Below, one piece after another: positions 14,298 to 26,874 of a stretch of 64,000 nucleotides of DNA. Under the pieces are notes generated by a model. That model made no database searches, had not been told where the DNA came from, and worked only from the letters and a program-made list of their open reading frames with translations. Numbering within the stretch: the first letter of the stretch is position 1; every line of letters begins with the position of its first letter. The stretch is from Tyto alba (taxonomy: Eukaryota > Chordata > Aves > Strigiformes > Tytonidae): positions 14,844,314 through 14,908,313 of the forward strand of contig NW_024881295.1 of the NCBI RefSeq assembly GCF_018691265.1, read 5' to 3'. Made by a program: the position numbers and the translations under genes.

Positions 14298-17200
14298 TAT
14301 ATAAATATATACAATTATGAACTTAGACACACACACTTAAATGGTTAGAGAGAGACTATTGGGAAAATTTTCCACTCCTCCCCAACAAAAGGCTAGTCTA
14401 AGTCAAGCAGATTTTTCACATAGGTTATTTTCATGAAGATTAAAGTACCATTGTATCTGCAGTATCTTTGTATAGTTTTGGAAAAAGGAATTGCTGAGGA
14501 GTCAGCTGTGTTCTGGTTTGAAAAAAAAAAAAAAAAACAGCCACATTTTACACAAGCTCTCCAATGCTGCATCTATAACTGTATCAAAGAAGAGTTTCAC
14601 AGCAATTTAAGTCCTTTATTTATTTATAACCTGTGGCTGTTACAACAGATGGAGGAACCATGCAGAGCTAGAAGCACATAATTGCTATATGCAGCTATGC
14701 ACAAAGCCAAACTTCGTTAATTCAGTACTAACCTTGCAGCCCAGAGGATATAGAATAACTTCTGTCCCTCTGCATCCTGACACTGGGTCATTCTCAAGTT
14801 GTTAAAGAAACACTATGAGGAAAGCACAGAGCCAAATGTTCTCCAGCAATTCTCTCATGCCTCAACAGCTCCAGTCAAGCTAAAGAAGGAGAATCCTCTG
14901 TGGTTTTATGCTTGTGTGGTAAGTACACCTCACACCATCCCCAGCATGATGTTAAAGGATCCATCCGAGCAGGGATGAGAGAGAACCAGTAACCACTGTG
15001 CAGAAGGAGAAAGACTCTGGACACAGGCAGTAGTCATCTGAGGCCAGAAAGAACAGAATCCTCCACTCCACCCCTGCTCCACTGTTCATGTAAGGCAGGT
15101 TAAGGGGTATGGTGGTGGAGAGATGGACAAATGCCCAATTAGAGATCCTGCCTTTGGCACCATATGGCTTCCATGATCTTCAGAACACCTATACAAATTT
15201 AAATGCTGAGTAAGTATTTAAAGTCATCTTTATTCCCCATGCACCCTAGATTCTGGGCTTTTCTGAAGTAACATCTTTAGAAGGAAGAGATAGAAGCTAT
15301 ATAAAACCTGCAATTATTTCTTTTTAAGCACCCCCTAATGAAATACTGTTGAGAAAATCAACCATTCCTGACTCACCTCCATAGACAGACACCAATTTCT
15401 TGCCTCTACAAAACAGTCAGCAGCATGCTCTCTCATTAAATCACCCAATCAAGAAGCATTTCCACACTTTCTGTTTGGATCCTGTTTCTTGGCAGATAGT
15501 CTCAATTTTCCTTTCCCTCTGCTTCATCCCATCATGTGAAGGCCCACCTCCTAGGACACCCCAATCTCTTTTTTACTGTTTTTCTCTGATATTTTTGTCT
15601 TAGTCACCACCTCTGCCAGATGGTTGAGAACAACAGCCCTGATCATAGAGAGCCTGCACTCCCTTTCCCAACTACCATGGAGAAGACAGGTTTCCTTTTC
15701 TAACAAAAGTCCTCTATAATTTCAGCCTGAATATAAACAGATTTACTTCTCTGCTCCTACAGCAGAGGACTCCCTGGAAGGAGAAATGCAATCTTTTCTT
15801 TCCAAGTCAGCATGTAATTACATACAGTTCAGACATGGCCTGTAGCATCTTCACAGTTATTTTTTGTCCCAGAAAAGGATCAGGTTGGGAGCAGCACCAT
15901 AGAATATACACAGAGTAGGATCAGAGCCAAAAAGCACTGAAATAGAAGCCTCTGACTACTCTCAGCCTTAAGTCTAGCCTAGAGTTCACAGTATTTTTCC
16001 CACTCCCATGCTTCAGATACCTGGGTAGCCTAAACTACTGTGCATTTGGTGCTTCCCTGTGAGATAGGAACTACCAACATCTCTCTTTTGGAAATGAGAA
16101 ACCAAGGCACAGAAAGAACAAGATCTCTCTATGAAATGGAATGTTAATTCTTTTACCTTTGGTGAGCCATAACTAAAGTCCAAGGGCTTCTACCACTTCA
16201 CTGGAACCAGAGTCCTAAATAGTTAAGTCTTGTGTTTTCATGGATACTGCAGTCATAAGAATAAAACAAACCAGCCGTCCCCTTCACCCCTCACAGTGAA
16301 TTTATTAACCAAAGAGGAGAATGCCTATATACAAAGCAAAGTACATTTTGTTCTTTTCTTTGATTTGAGTACAGATCTGAAGCAGCTCAAACTGGGAGTA
16401 GGGTCTCAAGAGGAAATCGAAAGATGAAGTCAAAACCCATAACAAGAGATTGTTAAAAGCAAATTAGTAAGTGAGGAACAATACACATGGATTGCTTGAA
16501 CTATGGGAACTTCTATATTTCTCCTATTCTTTTTTGTTTAGAAATTTTCCCATCTCCCACTCCTTCAGCTTTTGTAGTATATTTTCAATTTAATCAGTCC
16601 TGAAATGTTACATCTTCCCACGTCTTCTAAAATATTTTTTTGGTTCTTAATATAACTCTCAACTTCAAAAACTGGAGCTGGGCACTGGTACCAAGAACAC
16701 TAAATCAACCCACTACCAGTCTGGTGTTTACAGCTGGCATGACTGGAAAATCATTGAGTATGTTTTTAAGTTACATCCTCATTTAATATGACAGCACTGC
16801 AAACAAAATAAACCATGTTCCTTCTACAAAATGGCTGGGGATCTGAACAAAGTTACTGAGGACATTCAGCTGTTGGGAAGATGTCTGCAGATCTGGCAGC
16901 AGGAGCAAAAACCCAGTCCTGGTAAAGACGGTAAGACTAATACATGTATATTATTGGTCATATTTCATTGCTATCTGGTTAAGCAGCAGTTTCACAAAGA
17001 AATGACCATATGCTAACCTGGTCATCAAGCACAGGTAGAGCAAGTACTTCATACCTTATTACTGTTGCCAGTCTTTCATTGCTCAGAAATCACCCAAGTG
17101 AAGATAGACCTCTCCACTCAGCAGATCTAGCTGCACACAGGGACCTTTGCACACAGAGCTACCAGTTTCAGCAAGATCATGCCTCAGACTATACTTCTTC

Positions 17201-20200
17201 AAGACGTTGCTTTCCCCTTTACACCACTTACCCTCTGGATTTTCTCCCTCCCACCCTCTCCCTGCCACCTGCCCTCCCCACCCTGACTTCCTCCTCAGGT
17301 ATCAAAGCACCGCTCATGACAGCAGTTTATTTTGCTCCCCAACTTGCTTTCTCAGTTTATCACTTCCTCTGGAGCTACAGCACCAAGACTCTCTTTCTCC
17401 ACTGGACAGAAAGTGGTCTGTTAGACCAAAGCTTGTTTTTGCAAAAGCAGCATATCTGATATGTTTATCTCACCAGGGGAAATACCTCCACAGTCTGATT
17501 TCCATAAAACTTTCAACAGGAATCCTGTGTTACCCACCTCAACTGAAGCAGTTCTGTAATACCATCAACAGCAGAAATCTTCCAAGCAAAATTATATAGG
17601 ACATGTTTGAGTAAACTTTTTCTTATGCAGTAGCATTCAGGCATACAGTTAACAGAAGCTGATAAACCTGTAAACTGACAGGCCTGATAGCATCCTAAAT
17701 AGTAAACTATCTTTACTCATGGCTCACAGTAGCAGCAATTTCAGAAAAAGATCATGTGCAGGAGTTCAGAATTTATTTCATTTCAAGTTTGAATTAAAAC
17801 TCCAGACCCAAGTGTCCTTAGATGTTGTGTCCACAGCTTCTTGTCAGTAAAAGCAACAGAGCAGAAGGAGCGTCCTCTCTAATATGATCATTTGTGCAAA
17901 AATCAAGGATGAACTGAAAAGCCACAACAGGGCGTGGTGGCTGGTGGCTTCTGCCACTGCAGAATCAATAACATATTAAGAGAGTTAAACCACTTTCAAG
18001 CTCTCTCTGCTGTTGCTTGTTGCCACTTAGCAGCACGAGCTCTGAACTGAGAGTAAGAAACGTCCAGAGCAGATTTACAACATCATTGATGAAGCACTAG
18101 TTTCCCCACACAACAAGCATTGATTCAGCCTAAGATGTGCTTGGAAATGTGGTTTGAATCCCATAAAATTTGTTTCTATCCATAGATATCTCATGTAAAC
18201 TGAATAAAAAAAGAGGCTGCCTGGTGTGGATCCTGGGAATCCATTCAAATACAACGGCTACTCTTGCAGTGGAGGCTCAATATTTTACTGAAGGTATTAT
18301 GCTGATCATATACCCAAACTTTTCCTTAAATGTAGAATATACTAAAACAAAAATCTTGTGCTATCCCATTTATTAGCATTTAATTTGATTTCCATTGCTG
18401 GACCTACTATAGACAAACTTGCCACATCGTTTAACTTTCTCCAGCATTTTCTGCATAATATATAATGCGAGCCTTCTCACACTGAAATGTAGTTATTAGT
18501 GATGCCAGGTTGAAGAGCTAAAATACTGGATCTTGTGCAGAAAACCAGGTGCATTCATGGTCAGGAGCTTCTAAGAGTTTTATTCTGAGACTTCCCACAA
18601 TTTTCAATACTATCAATGTAACTACTAGACAATTGCTCTTTGGATGAGAAATATTGCTACTGTTTTTAAAATAAGGTTAAGAGGTATCATTCTTCCTTAG
18701 AATTTCAAACCAGATGGTTGGCTTATGTCCTTTAATTAAGCCAAATGTATGATATAGCCAAGACTACTGTTTCAGTCTGTCCAAAACGGGCTGCACAGTC
18801 AGAAATATAAGAGAGATCACATCTATGGTATTGTCACTGCAGCTTTCAGGGTCACCCACCCCAGCTCCTCCAGATAAGGGATGAGGATCAAAACACCTGG
18901 CAGTAAGTGTACCTCTGGAATAAAGCTCCCAACTCAAAAGTTCTCTGTCTTCAAAAATAGTTAAGAAATTTGAGGTTTGACCACCTCTGTAGCATCAGAT
19001 TGAGAGCACACCAGCATACTGAGCTAGCATCAAGGAATATCTATTTTCTAAGTCACCTATACAGACAGTTTGTCACAGAAGGAGACACCTCTAGGTAGAC
19101 TTGGATGTGTGAAGCTACTGAACAGAATCAACATCTGAATCAAAATGATCTGGAAAAGACTGATCCAAAGTTCAGTGAAATCAATGCAGAATCTGAGAAA
19201 CATGGACATTCACAATCTGGTCCTGTTCAATGTGGAGGAATCTCATGCTCTGAATTTCAGCTACTCTTAATTTCTTAAGCACCTATGGAGCACATGTATT
19301 CAAGATGCCTTAGAAATATGAACTCTCAAAACCACATTGCTGTTAAGAATCGGGCTATTGCTGTCACCCTGTATTAACAATAGTGCATCCTGCAGTTCCA
19401 ATGGCTGGTTCTGACTTTGTTAGAACTGAAAAAATGTCGAAGTTTGCTTTGAACTATATTTTGAAGGTCAGTGGAATATCTATGGCCTCACCTACACACT
19501 AATCACCATGTATCATCTTAATTCTAAGAACATCTTCAAGAAACATGCTACAAACCTGCAATTCTAATTATTTACTCTGCATGCATTCTGAAGGGAGTTT
19601 ATGATGAGAAACATGCAGTTCAAAAACTCAAAGAGAGAAAGCCATTCCTTCAAATTACTTACAAAGAAACGATTATCCTTTGGGTACAGCAGGTGATAAC
19701 CAGGGACAGGAAATTGTTTTTCCAACATACACCCATACCATCTGCCCAGAGTACAGTGGAACATTTCCATTAATTTCTCTGCAGGATCTTTACTACTACA
19801 CTGACATTGAAGTGACAGAAAGTATTTTTAATGCATTTCATGCAGAAGTGCTGGAAATAAGGCATATATTTTTATAGCTTGTCTAACTGAAGCAATATAA
19901 AAGGTCATAGCAAACAGCCAAGGCAATAGGGTTTTGGAAAAGGGAGGAGTTGTGTTTACAAGAGATGGACAAATCATTGATAGTCTTTGTCATACTGATC
20001 AATTACAAAATCAGAGGTAATAAAACTGTAGAATATACCTCTGCAAAATGAACAATCTCTCGCCTAACAAATTCAATTGGCATTTAGAAAAAGTGATCAT
20101 TGTTGAGCCACCTCAGTGACATTTAAGTCAGCATCATCTGTCCCCAAGCTAATCCAAAAATGAAGTTGTGTTTTACCACATCACCACGTAAAAGCCTATA

Positions 20201-21751
20201 GTTCATCTGTAAATTTCCATTATGGTTAAGAGATAATGGTGTACTACCTTGTTCTTCATGTTACATGCCACTCACATTTAATTTCAGCTTCAACAACTAA
20301 ATATGTCAGTGGCTTACAACAGTAGTAACTAAGATTTTATATATGGTTCATTCTGTGGCTTTCTCCTTTTCCTTCAGAAACTTTGCTTCCTCCACTGCAG
20401 CTGCTGCCAGGACCCAGCCTAAGCCCTGAAACCAACAATATTGTTTCCAGAACCAGCTCATTTTCCACCAACAGAATAAAAATACCCAAACAAACAACTA
20501 CCACCCCACCAAGAATACAGAATAAAAAATTAATTTTCCAATTCAAATTCTGACTCATGCCACACAATTCTCCATGGCAGAAATAAAAGACCTGAGCAGT
20601 CTGACAACACATTATTACCAAGCAGGCTGCAGCTGCCAGACTGAAGTGACAGAGGAAACAAGTTTTTAATATTAGAGGCTTCTGTCATCAAGGAGACAAC
20701 AGAAGAAATACATAGGGTGGAAAGTGAAAAACGAAAACTGTCTGTGGATAGTAGATACTAAATGAAAACAGTTACCTATTTGGATTCTTTGCATTCACTA
20801 GCATTTCTCAATTGCTACAGATGCCAGCTAGGACACATCAGTCATGATCTGGAGGAAGGGCATGTCTCTGTGGTTATTGCCTGGCACTGCATGGTTTGTT
20901 GTGGTGCACATGTGCCAAACTGGATGACGTTAATGAAGAATCTGTATTCTGCACATCTGTCTCCCTGCTAATCTTCACTTACTTTGCACCTACAATTACT
21001 TTAGTTGCAAGGCGGTAAGGTTGGATACAAGGCTAAATGGATAGTTGTCATAGGTTAAAAAAAATAGCTTAAATTGTGAATGCTAACAGGTAGCAGATAG
21101 TTAAGTTTGTGTTGGTGGGCAGGCAGGTGCATGTCCCAAACTGAACTTTTAAACTGTCCAGCAGAAGCCTGATACCTGCTAGCTGCAACAGGTGCAGGCT
21201 GTTGTAGCTTTTGAAAACACCTGGACTAAACAGAAGTGGCACGTCCTAAATCCTTCAGTTACGAAAGAGACATGAGACAGAACCACCAAATAGGAGACTG
21301 ACCACACATTGTGCTTCTTCACAAACACTGTTCAGATTGGGACAATCAGGGATTTATGGTTTCAAAAAGAAGAGTTCCCTTAGAGAAATAGTAGTCTTGG
21401 AGAGAAGAGGAGGACCTGGAAAGAGGAACGTGAAAATCCCAGCTGGAGGAAGAGCCTAGAAGAGGCGGAAGATCAGGGAGATCAATGAGCAGCGTGGAGA
21501 CAAATGCTAGGGGAGGTCCAGGGGGGTTGACCAGCAGTACCTACGACCAGCAACAGAAAGCAGTGGCACAGTGTGAAGCACCACAGCTTTCTGTTCAACT
21601 TCACCGGATCAACAGCAACCTCCCCATGGGAAAGGTGAGTTAAGACCCAGTGAATGTACCACTGATGGGGAAGCATGTGAGTGAGAGAGATAATCAAGGA
21701 ACATAAAAGATTCTTCAAAAGTTTGCATTGGTTTTGTGGTTTGGTTTTTGC

Positions 21752-21779
21752 TTTGTTTTGTTTTGTTTTGTTTTGTTTT
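21752..21779 (+). repeat. (TTTTG)n microsatellite
   Basis: About five and a half copies of a TTTTG pentamer are embedded in a G/T-only stretch that begins near 21729. No associated element body is recognised. Confidence 0.85.
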
Positions 21780-22079
21780 AAGTTTTTAAAAGGTAAAAGT
21801 TTATTTAAGAACCTTGACAGTTCTTAAGTAAACACCAGTAAAATTTCACTATGGACTGCCATTAACTCTCTGTCACCCATGACAGTGATGTTCAGCATTC
21901 ACTGTAATGTAGAAAAAATTCAGTGGTTCATACTGGACACAAAGGTCATATCACAGGGCTGCTGGACATACCACCATCAGCACCCACAGCACTAGAGAGA
22001 TCTTGACCTCATTAGCGTCCCCAAAAGGCCCTCTTCCCTTCCCCATGAATCTTGGGTTTCCAAGAGCTTTCATCTCATA

Positions 22080-22118
22080 TCAATTGATCAATTGACGTGC
22101 CACCCCCCGAAGTGGCAC
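22080..22118. repeat. Adjacent palindrome and hairpin
   Basis: TCAATTGATCAATTGA at 22080-22095 is a perfect 16-bp palindrome, itself two TCAATTGA units. Directly after it, GTGCCAC (22097-22103) pairs with GTGGCAC (22112-22118) across an 8-nt C-rich loop. Two independent perfect inverted repeats within 39 bp is unusual for this window. No motif identifies a function. Confidence 0.7.
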
Positions 22119-24477
22119 TGACCGGTGGAAGGTGAGGGCAGGAAACTACAGCTATGATATGAGTTTGCCACCCCCTCCTCTGGCAGTGGAGATTTTCAGG
22201 ACAGCATATGAGTAGAAGAGAGGTGGAGTTACAGAGGGAGTTTGCCAGTGGGGTGAGAATCCAAAATCTTATGCATAACCCCCTCTTCTCTGGGGTGAGT
22301 AGCAGCAGAAAGCAGATCTCTAGCTGGAATTGTGTATGTTGCTATTAGTATGGTAGAGGAATATCAAACAGAAAAGTTAACCCCCGTTTTATCCTTCCCT
22401 CCTATTCCCCAGTGAATGTGTAGCCAGTAATGATCATTCTCACTGTAGTCATAGGGAAAGATGACACCTCAAATGTGTGTGCCATAACTACAAGAGGACA
22501 ATAACAGAAACATGAACAGCTCTTGGGAAGCAGAATGCTTGATCTCCTGCTCCAGTGCTAAGCCACGTATTTCGGAAGAGCAGACAAGAACCAAAGTCTC
22601 TCAGATGTTAGCAATTCTGACACCTACAATAAAGCCTCTTTCTGCTCAGCCGGAAAAAAAAAAAATAGACAAACTCCAAAACTACCAATGCATTTGCAGT
22701 GAATCATTTGGTTACTAGTCACTTTTGTGTGACATAATTTGCATGGTATTCATAAACTGCTTTTTGTTCTTTCGCTTCCAAGTCAGCAAACTTAATGAGC
22801 AAAGCCTTCCAACTTCCACAGAAACCCTGCAGGGAGAAGATTTGCAGGGCTGTGTTTCAATTTTCTGGTTAGGTTGCACAAGCCAGGCTGCAGCTACTTG
22901 TGTATGGAGGTTACTAGAGTGAAGCATACCAACATCTAGTACACCAGCACAAGGAGCTTGTGGAATCCCTCATATCCCAAGGAAGGAGCTTCCAAAATTC
23001 CTTGCTCCACGAGGGACTGCATTAGGCAGTGAGTGAGAAGATCCTGTTTGCTAGATCAAAATATCAGTGCCCGCTTACCAAATCTCGGTGCCTCAACCTC
23101 CCTATACAGTGTCCATCTACCATAGGTTGGCCCTTGGCCTTATCTTGCAGTCCACCACAGTTTGGCTAGCAACCAAGGCTCATGATCCACAATTTGACTA
23201 GCCTCTGAACCTGCCTAAACTTGTTTTTCAACCTGAAAAAATGTTTTATGCCAAAAATATAAGCATATTAGATTGCTTGACATTCTAATGAAATTTAGCT
23301 GCTGCATACACACTATATTTGCTTTGCATAAATTAACATGGTGACAACAATAAAGTTGAGTAATAAGTAAGGATGTACCTTGCTGGGAATCCAATCTGAA
23401 AAAAAATTACTTCAAAGCAAATTTCTTTGTGACTGCCAGGTACTTACTTTCCTATAAACCTATCTAAAGAATATAGCATTTAAATATTGAAAGATTATGG
23501 GTTAATGTGACTTTAGGATTATAGGCAATACACTAAACTCACAAAATACAAAGTTTTACAGATTCATTATAGTTTCCTTCACTGAAAAGCTATTTTAAAA
23601 ACACCATGAGAAATAGGATTAGATTTTAAATTTAGCACTGTTCTACAACTCTGGCCACTTATAAACTGAAGTCCTTAGTCAGAAAAAGAAGTAATTGAGT
23701 AAGATGAGCTTCTTAATAAATCAGGACACATTCTTAATATGGATGCCACAAGATCAATTAGTTAATTTTACAGGAGGTGTCATCAACTAACATGTTTACA
23801 GACAGTTATGCAGTCTTACTTTAATGGAGACAGAACTGTATTTTTATTGTTTTCTATGCTAGTTTGTTTAGGGAAGCTGTAACAATCAGCAGGGAATTTA
23901 ACTCCATCTTAATACTTACAAAGAATCAATTCTGGAGAACCCAAAGTCAATTCTTGGGACACTGGCTGTAAATAAACTCTCTCTCTCTCTCTTTTATTTA
24001 ACAGTATACCCATATCCTAGGACACTCGTGTTGATGCTTAGGCAGAGACCACTGAAAATAAGGTCCTTGCCTGTATTTCACTGACCATACCTGTGCTAGT
24101 AATAACATAAATAACGGCAATAAAAGTTTATTTCACTATATGCCCGGGTTGCACTAACAAAAATTTCTGGGAGAAAGTAGCTGCCACTCAGCAGAATGAT
24201 GAATCAATATATTAAACTGTCCAGAGCATTTACATCATTTGAGCTGATGATATTAACAGAATAACCAATTTTGCTAAATGCCTTCAAGTGACAAGCTGCA
24301 ATTTAACCACTGTTGCAAATAAGATACTTGGCACGCCTTTTCCATAGCAAGAAAGGAGACCACAGCTACAGCAGCCATACCATTAGATTAAGAATCTTTC
24401 ATACTAGGAGTTAAGAGTTACAAAAAAATCTTTGAGTCATTTTACAATAAATTCTTAAAACTTCTAACTGGAGACTT

Positions 24478-24541
24478 AAAACCAAAACACAACAACAACA
24501 ACAACCAAACCAACCAAACCAACAAAAAACAACAACAAAAA
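24478..24541 (+). repeat. A/C-only low-complexity tract
   Basis: Sixty-four consecutive plus-strand positions are A or C only, made of AAC and CCAAA units. Similar tracts lie at 45458-45503 (one G), 48993-49082 and 51131-51183, all with the A/C strand on plus. Confidence 0.85.
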
Positions 24542-25752
24542 GACAAGTTCATTCAATTTTTTCCTGTCTAATAACCAAACCATGACAAACTACTAACCCT
24601 GTGCATATTTCTATTTTATGGTCCATGCATTCACTGTACTCTTATATGAGAGGAAGAAAGGACTTCTGAAAAGCTGTCACTGCAGAGCTGCTAACTTTGC
24701 ACCATTAGAGCGATAATGGTATTGTTCTGTTCACCTGCAGATATGGGAGATGCTTACAATTCCCCCCAGTAATTTCTTTAACTCAGCAGTCAAAAACATT
24801 AGGGTTCATTCAAGCTTCAAACACAGTCAACGACAAGAATGCCACTGAATATCTGGGGAATGACTGAACCATTAAAAAGATACCTATTACAGGTGACATT
24901 AATACTACGTTCCTGTTCTGTGGAGTTCCTTGGAGATCATCACAAATTAAAGCACCCTCAGAAATGCAGGACTGTTCAATCGATTTACCAAGAATCCTTT
25001 TACTAGAATCCATTTACAAAGAAAGGCTTTCACCCTCTGGAAAGGTGTAGAAAACTGATCCTCTGAGCTGTTTACAAGCAGAATCTCTGAACAAGAGATC
25101 AACAAATATGCTAATTTATCTGAACTCTAACACTAATGCTCTTTGATGTCTCTCTCCTCCAAACACATGAAAGCTCTACTCTCTTTCTGAAGGTGAAAAC
25201 AGATGCTTTTGAGACAATTATCTGTAACATATTGGATGCTAAATGCTTTCTCACTTTCTGTCCTAAACTGGACTGTTGTCATTTTAGGGATTATTTTCAT
25301 GTTTCCATTAAAAAACTTCTACAGCTGAGCTAGAAGAATCTCAGCTTTTAATTTTTCTTCATTTTTAACAAAGTTAGACTAATTTAGCATTTGCTCTTCT
25401 GGAACAAAGGGGAAAATATGTCGCCTATCTAAACTCAAAAACTAACTAGAAAAGTGTATTCTCTTAAATTAATGAAAAAAAAAAAAAAAGTGTAATCCTG
25501 AGTTTTAACCTAGTTTCTGGTGATCCCTGACCACTTCTAGCTAATTCTACCAAATTTCTAGCATTTATTACTCACTAGCTGCTGTTTATCACACTGTGTG
25601 TGTGAGAGAGCATGCAGGAGCAGTTGCATGCAAATACTTAGACCTTTAGTACTTCTTGTCCCCCAAAAGTTTAGGGTATATAGTAATTTTTGGGAGAGAG
25701 CCAAGCGTGTAAGAGGTACCTACATTTCATATATTTAAATACTGATAGAAAC

Positions 25753-26034
<282 letters not shown>

Positions 26035-26274
26035 ATAAAGAAGCTGGGTAGGGAAATAGCACTTCTGCAGTGGCTTATAACTTATGTTCATTCCCCATCA
26101 GACAGCAGAGTATCACATAGGCACATGTCTCCTGGAAGGTACCTCTGTAAAACTGACCTCCCTAGATCCGGGCTCTCAGAAATCTTGTTTGATTTATGAA
26201 GTCAGCACTCATCTTACTTATAAAACAATCAATTGCCTATCTTATTGATTCTTTTGATTGCTCTAAGTATATTT

Positions 26275-26279
26275 CAAAG
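26275..26279. repeat. Target-site duplication, left copy (CAAAG)
   Basis: CAAAG lies immediately before the TG end of the LTR that starts at 26280. An identical CAAAG follows the LTR at 26870-26874. A 5-bp duplication is typical of ERVL-type and some other avian endogenous retroviruses. Confidence 0.85.
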
Positions 26280-26869
26280 TGTCATGATTTAAACCCAGCT
26301 GGCAGCCAAACGCCACGCAGCCACTCACTCACTCTCCCCTGCCCAGGGTTTGGGGGAGAGAATTGGAGGGGTAAAGGGAGACTTGTAGGTTGAGATAAAA
26401 CCAGTTTAATAATTGAAATAAAATAGAACAGTAACAATAATAGGAAGTACAAACAGGTGATGCACAATGCGATTGCTCACCACCCACCAACTGATACTCA
26501 TCCCATTCCTGGCTGGTGGTCCTGAAAAACTGAGATCCTGAAACCACAATCCCAGAAGCAAGAGAGAATCCCCACCTTCCTGGCTGACCCTCCTTTATAT
26601 AATACTGAGCATGACGTTACATGATATGGAATATTTCATTGGCCAATATGGGTCCTATGCTCTGGCTGCGCTCCCTCCCAGCTTCTCGTACACCTGCGCA
26701 CAGGAAGGACATGGGGAGTTGGAAAATACTTCATTCCTCAGCAACACCTGCACACATCAGTGTATTATCAACATTATTTTCATACCAAATCCCATACTGA
26801 ATCCAAAACACAGCACTATTCTAGCTATTAAGAAGAAAAATTAACTCTATCTCAGCCAAAAACGGGACA
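26280..26869 (-). mobile_element. Solo LTR of an avian endogenous retrovirus
   Basis: This 590-bp element runs from TGTCATG on plus to GGGACA, giving TGTC/GACA inverted ends, and is flanked by perfect CAAAG duplications (26275-26279, 26870-26874). The text matches, from memory, a very common avian LTR family; I cannot give its Repbase name. The promoter order shows minus-strand orientation. Read on minus, a CCAAT box lies within ATTGGCCAAT (26638-26647), then a TGACGT-like CRE, then a TATA box TATATAAAGG (26592-26601). A polyadenylation-like ATTAAA (26407-26412) lies further on. No retroviral gag, pol or env sequence is next to it, so recombination between two LTRs probably removed the provirus interior. 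Any remaining promoter activity would be directed leftward. Confidence 0.92.
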
Positions 26870-26874
26870 CAAAG
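26870..26874. repeat. Target-site duplication, right copy (CAAAG)
   Basis: This is identical to 26275-26279 and begins directly after the terminal ACA of the LTR. It fixes the insertion boundaries to the base. Confidence 0.85.

Larger units (their letters stand above)
11232..25752. other. Noncoding stretch with only simple repeats
   Basis: No gene is recognised. Short simple repeats include a 17-A run at 14521-14537, an AT-rich patch at 14265-14330, a (TTTTG)n run at 21752-21779, (CT)n at 23978-23992, an A/C-only run at 24478-24541 and a 15-A run at 25475-25489. A minus-strand frame of 135 codons at 11805-12212 and two overlapping plus frames of about 150 codons at 17010-17599 show no domain. 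The second pair lies over a pyrimidine-rich patch that suppresses stop codons. Confidence 0.65.

Noticed and set aside
16831..16931. ATG frame ending near donor-like GGTAAAG and GGTAAGA
   Set aside because: It is only about 30 codons, the donor matches are weak, and nothing upstream or downstream supports an exon.
17010..17599. Two overlapping plus frames of about 150 codons, leucine/proline/serine-rich
   Set aside because: The pyrimidine-rich patch at about 17200-17400 removes stop codons. No domain or start context is present, and the two frames contradict each other.
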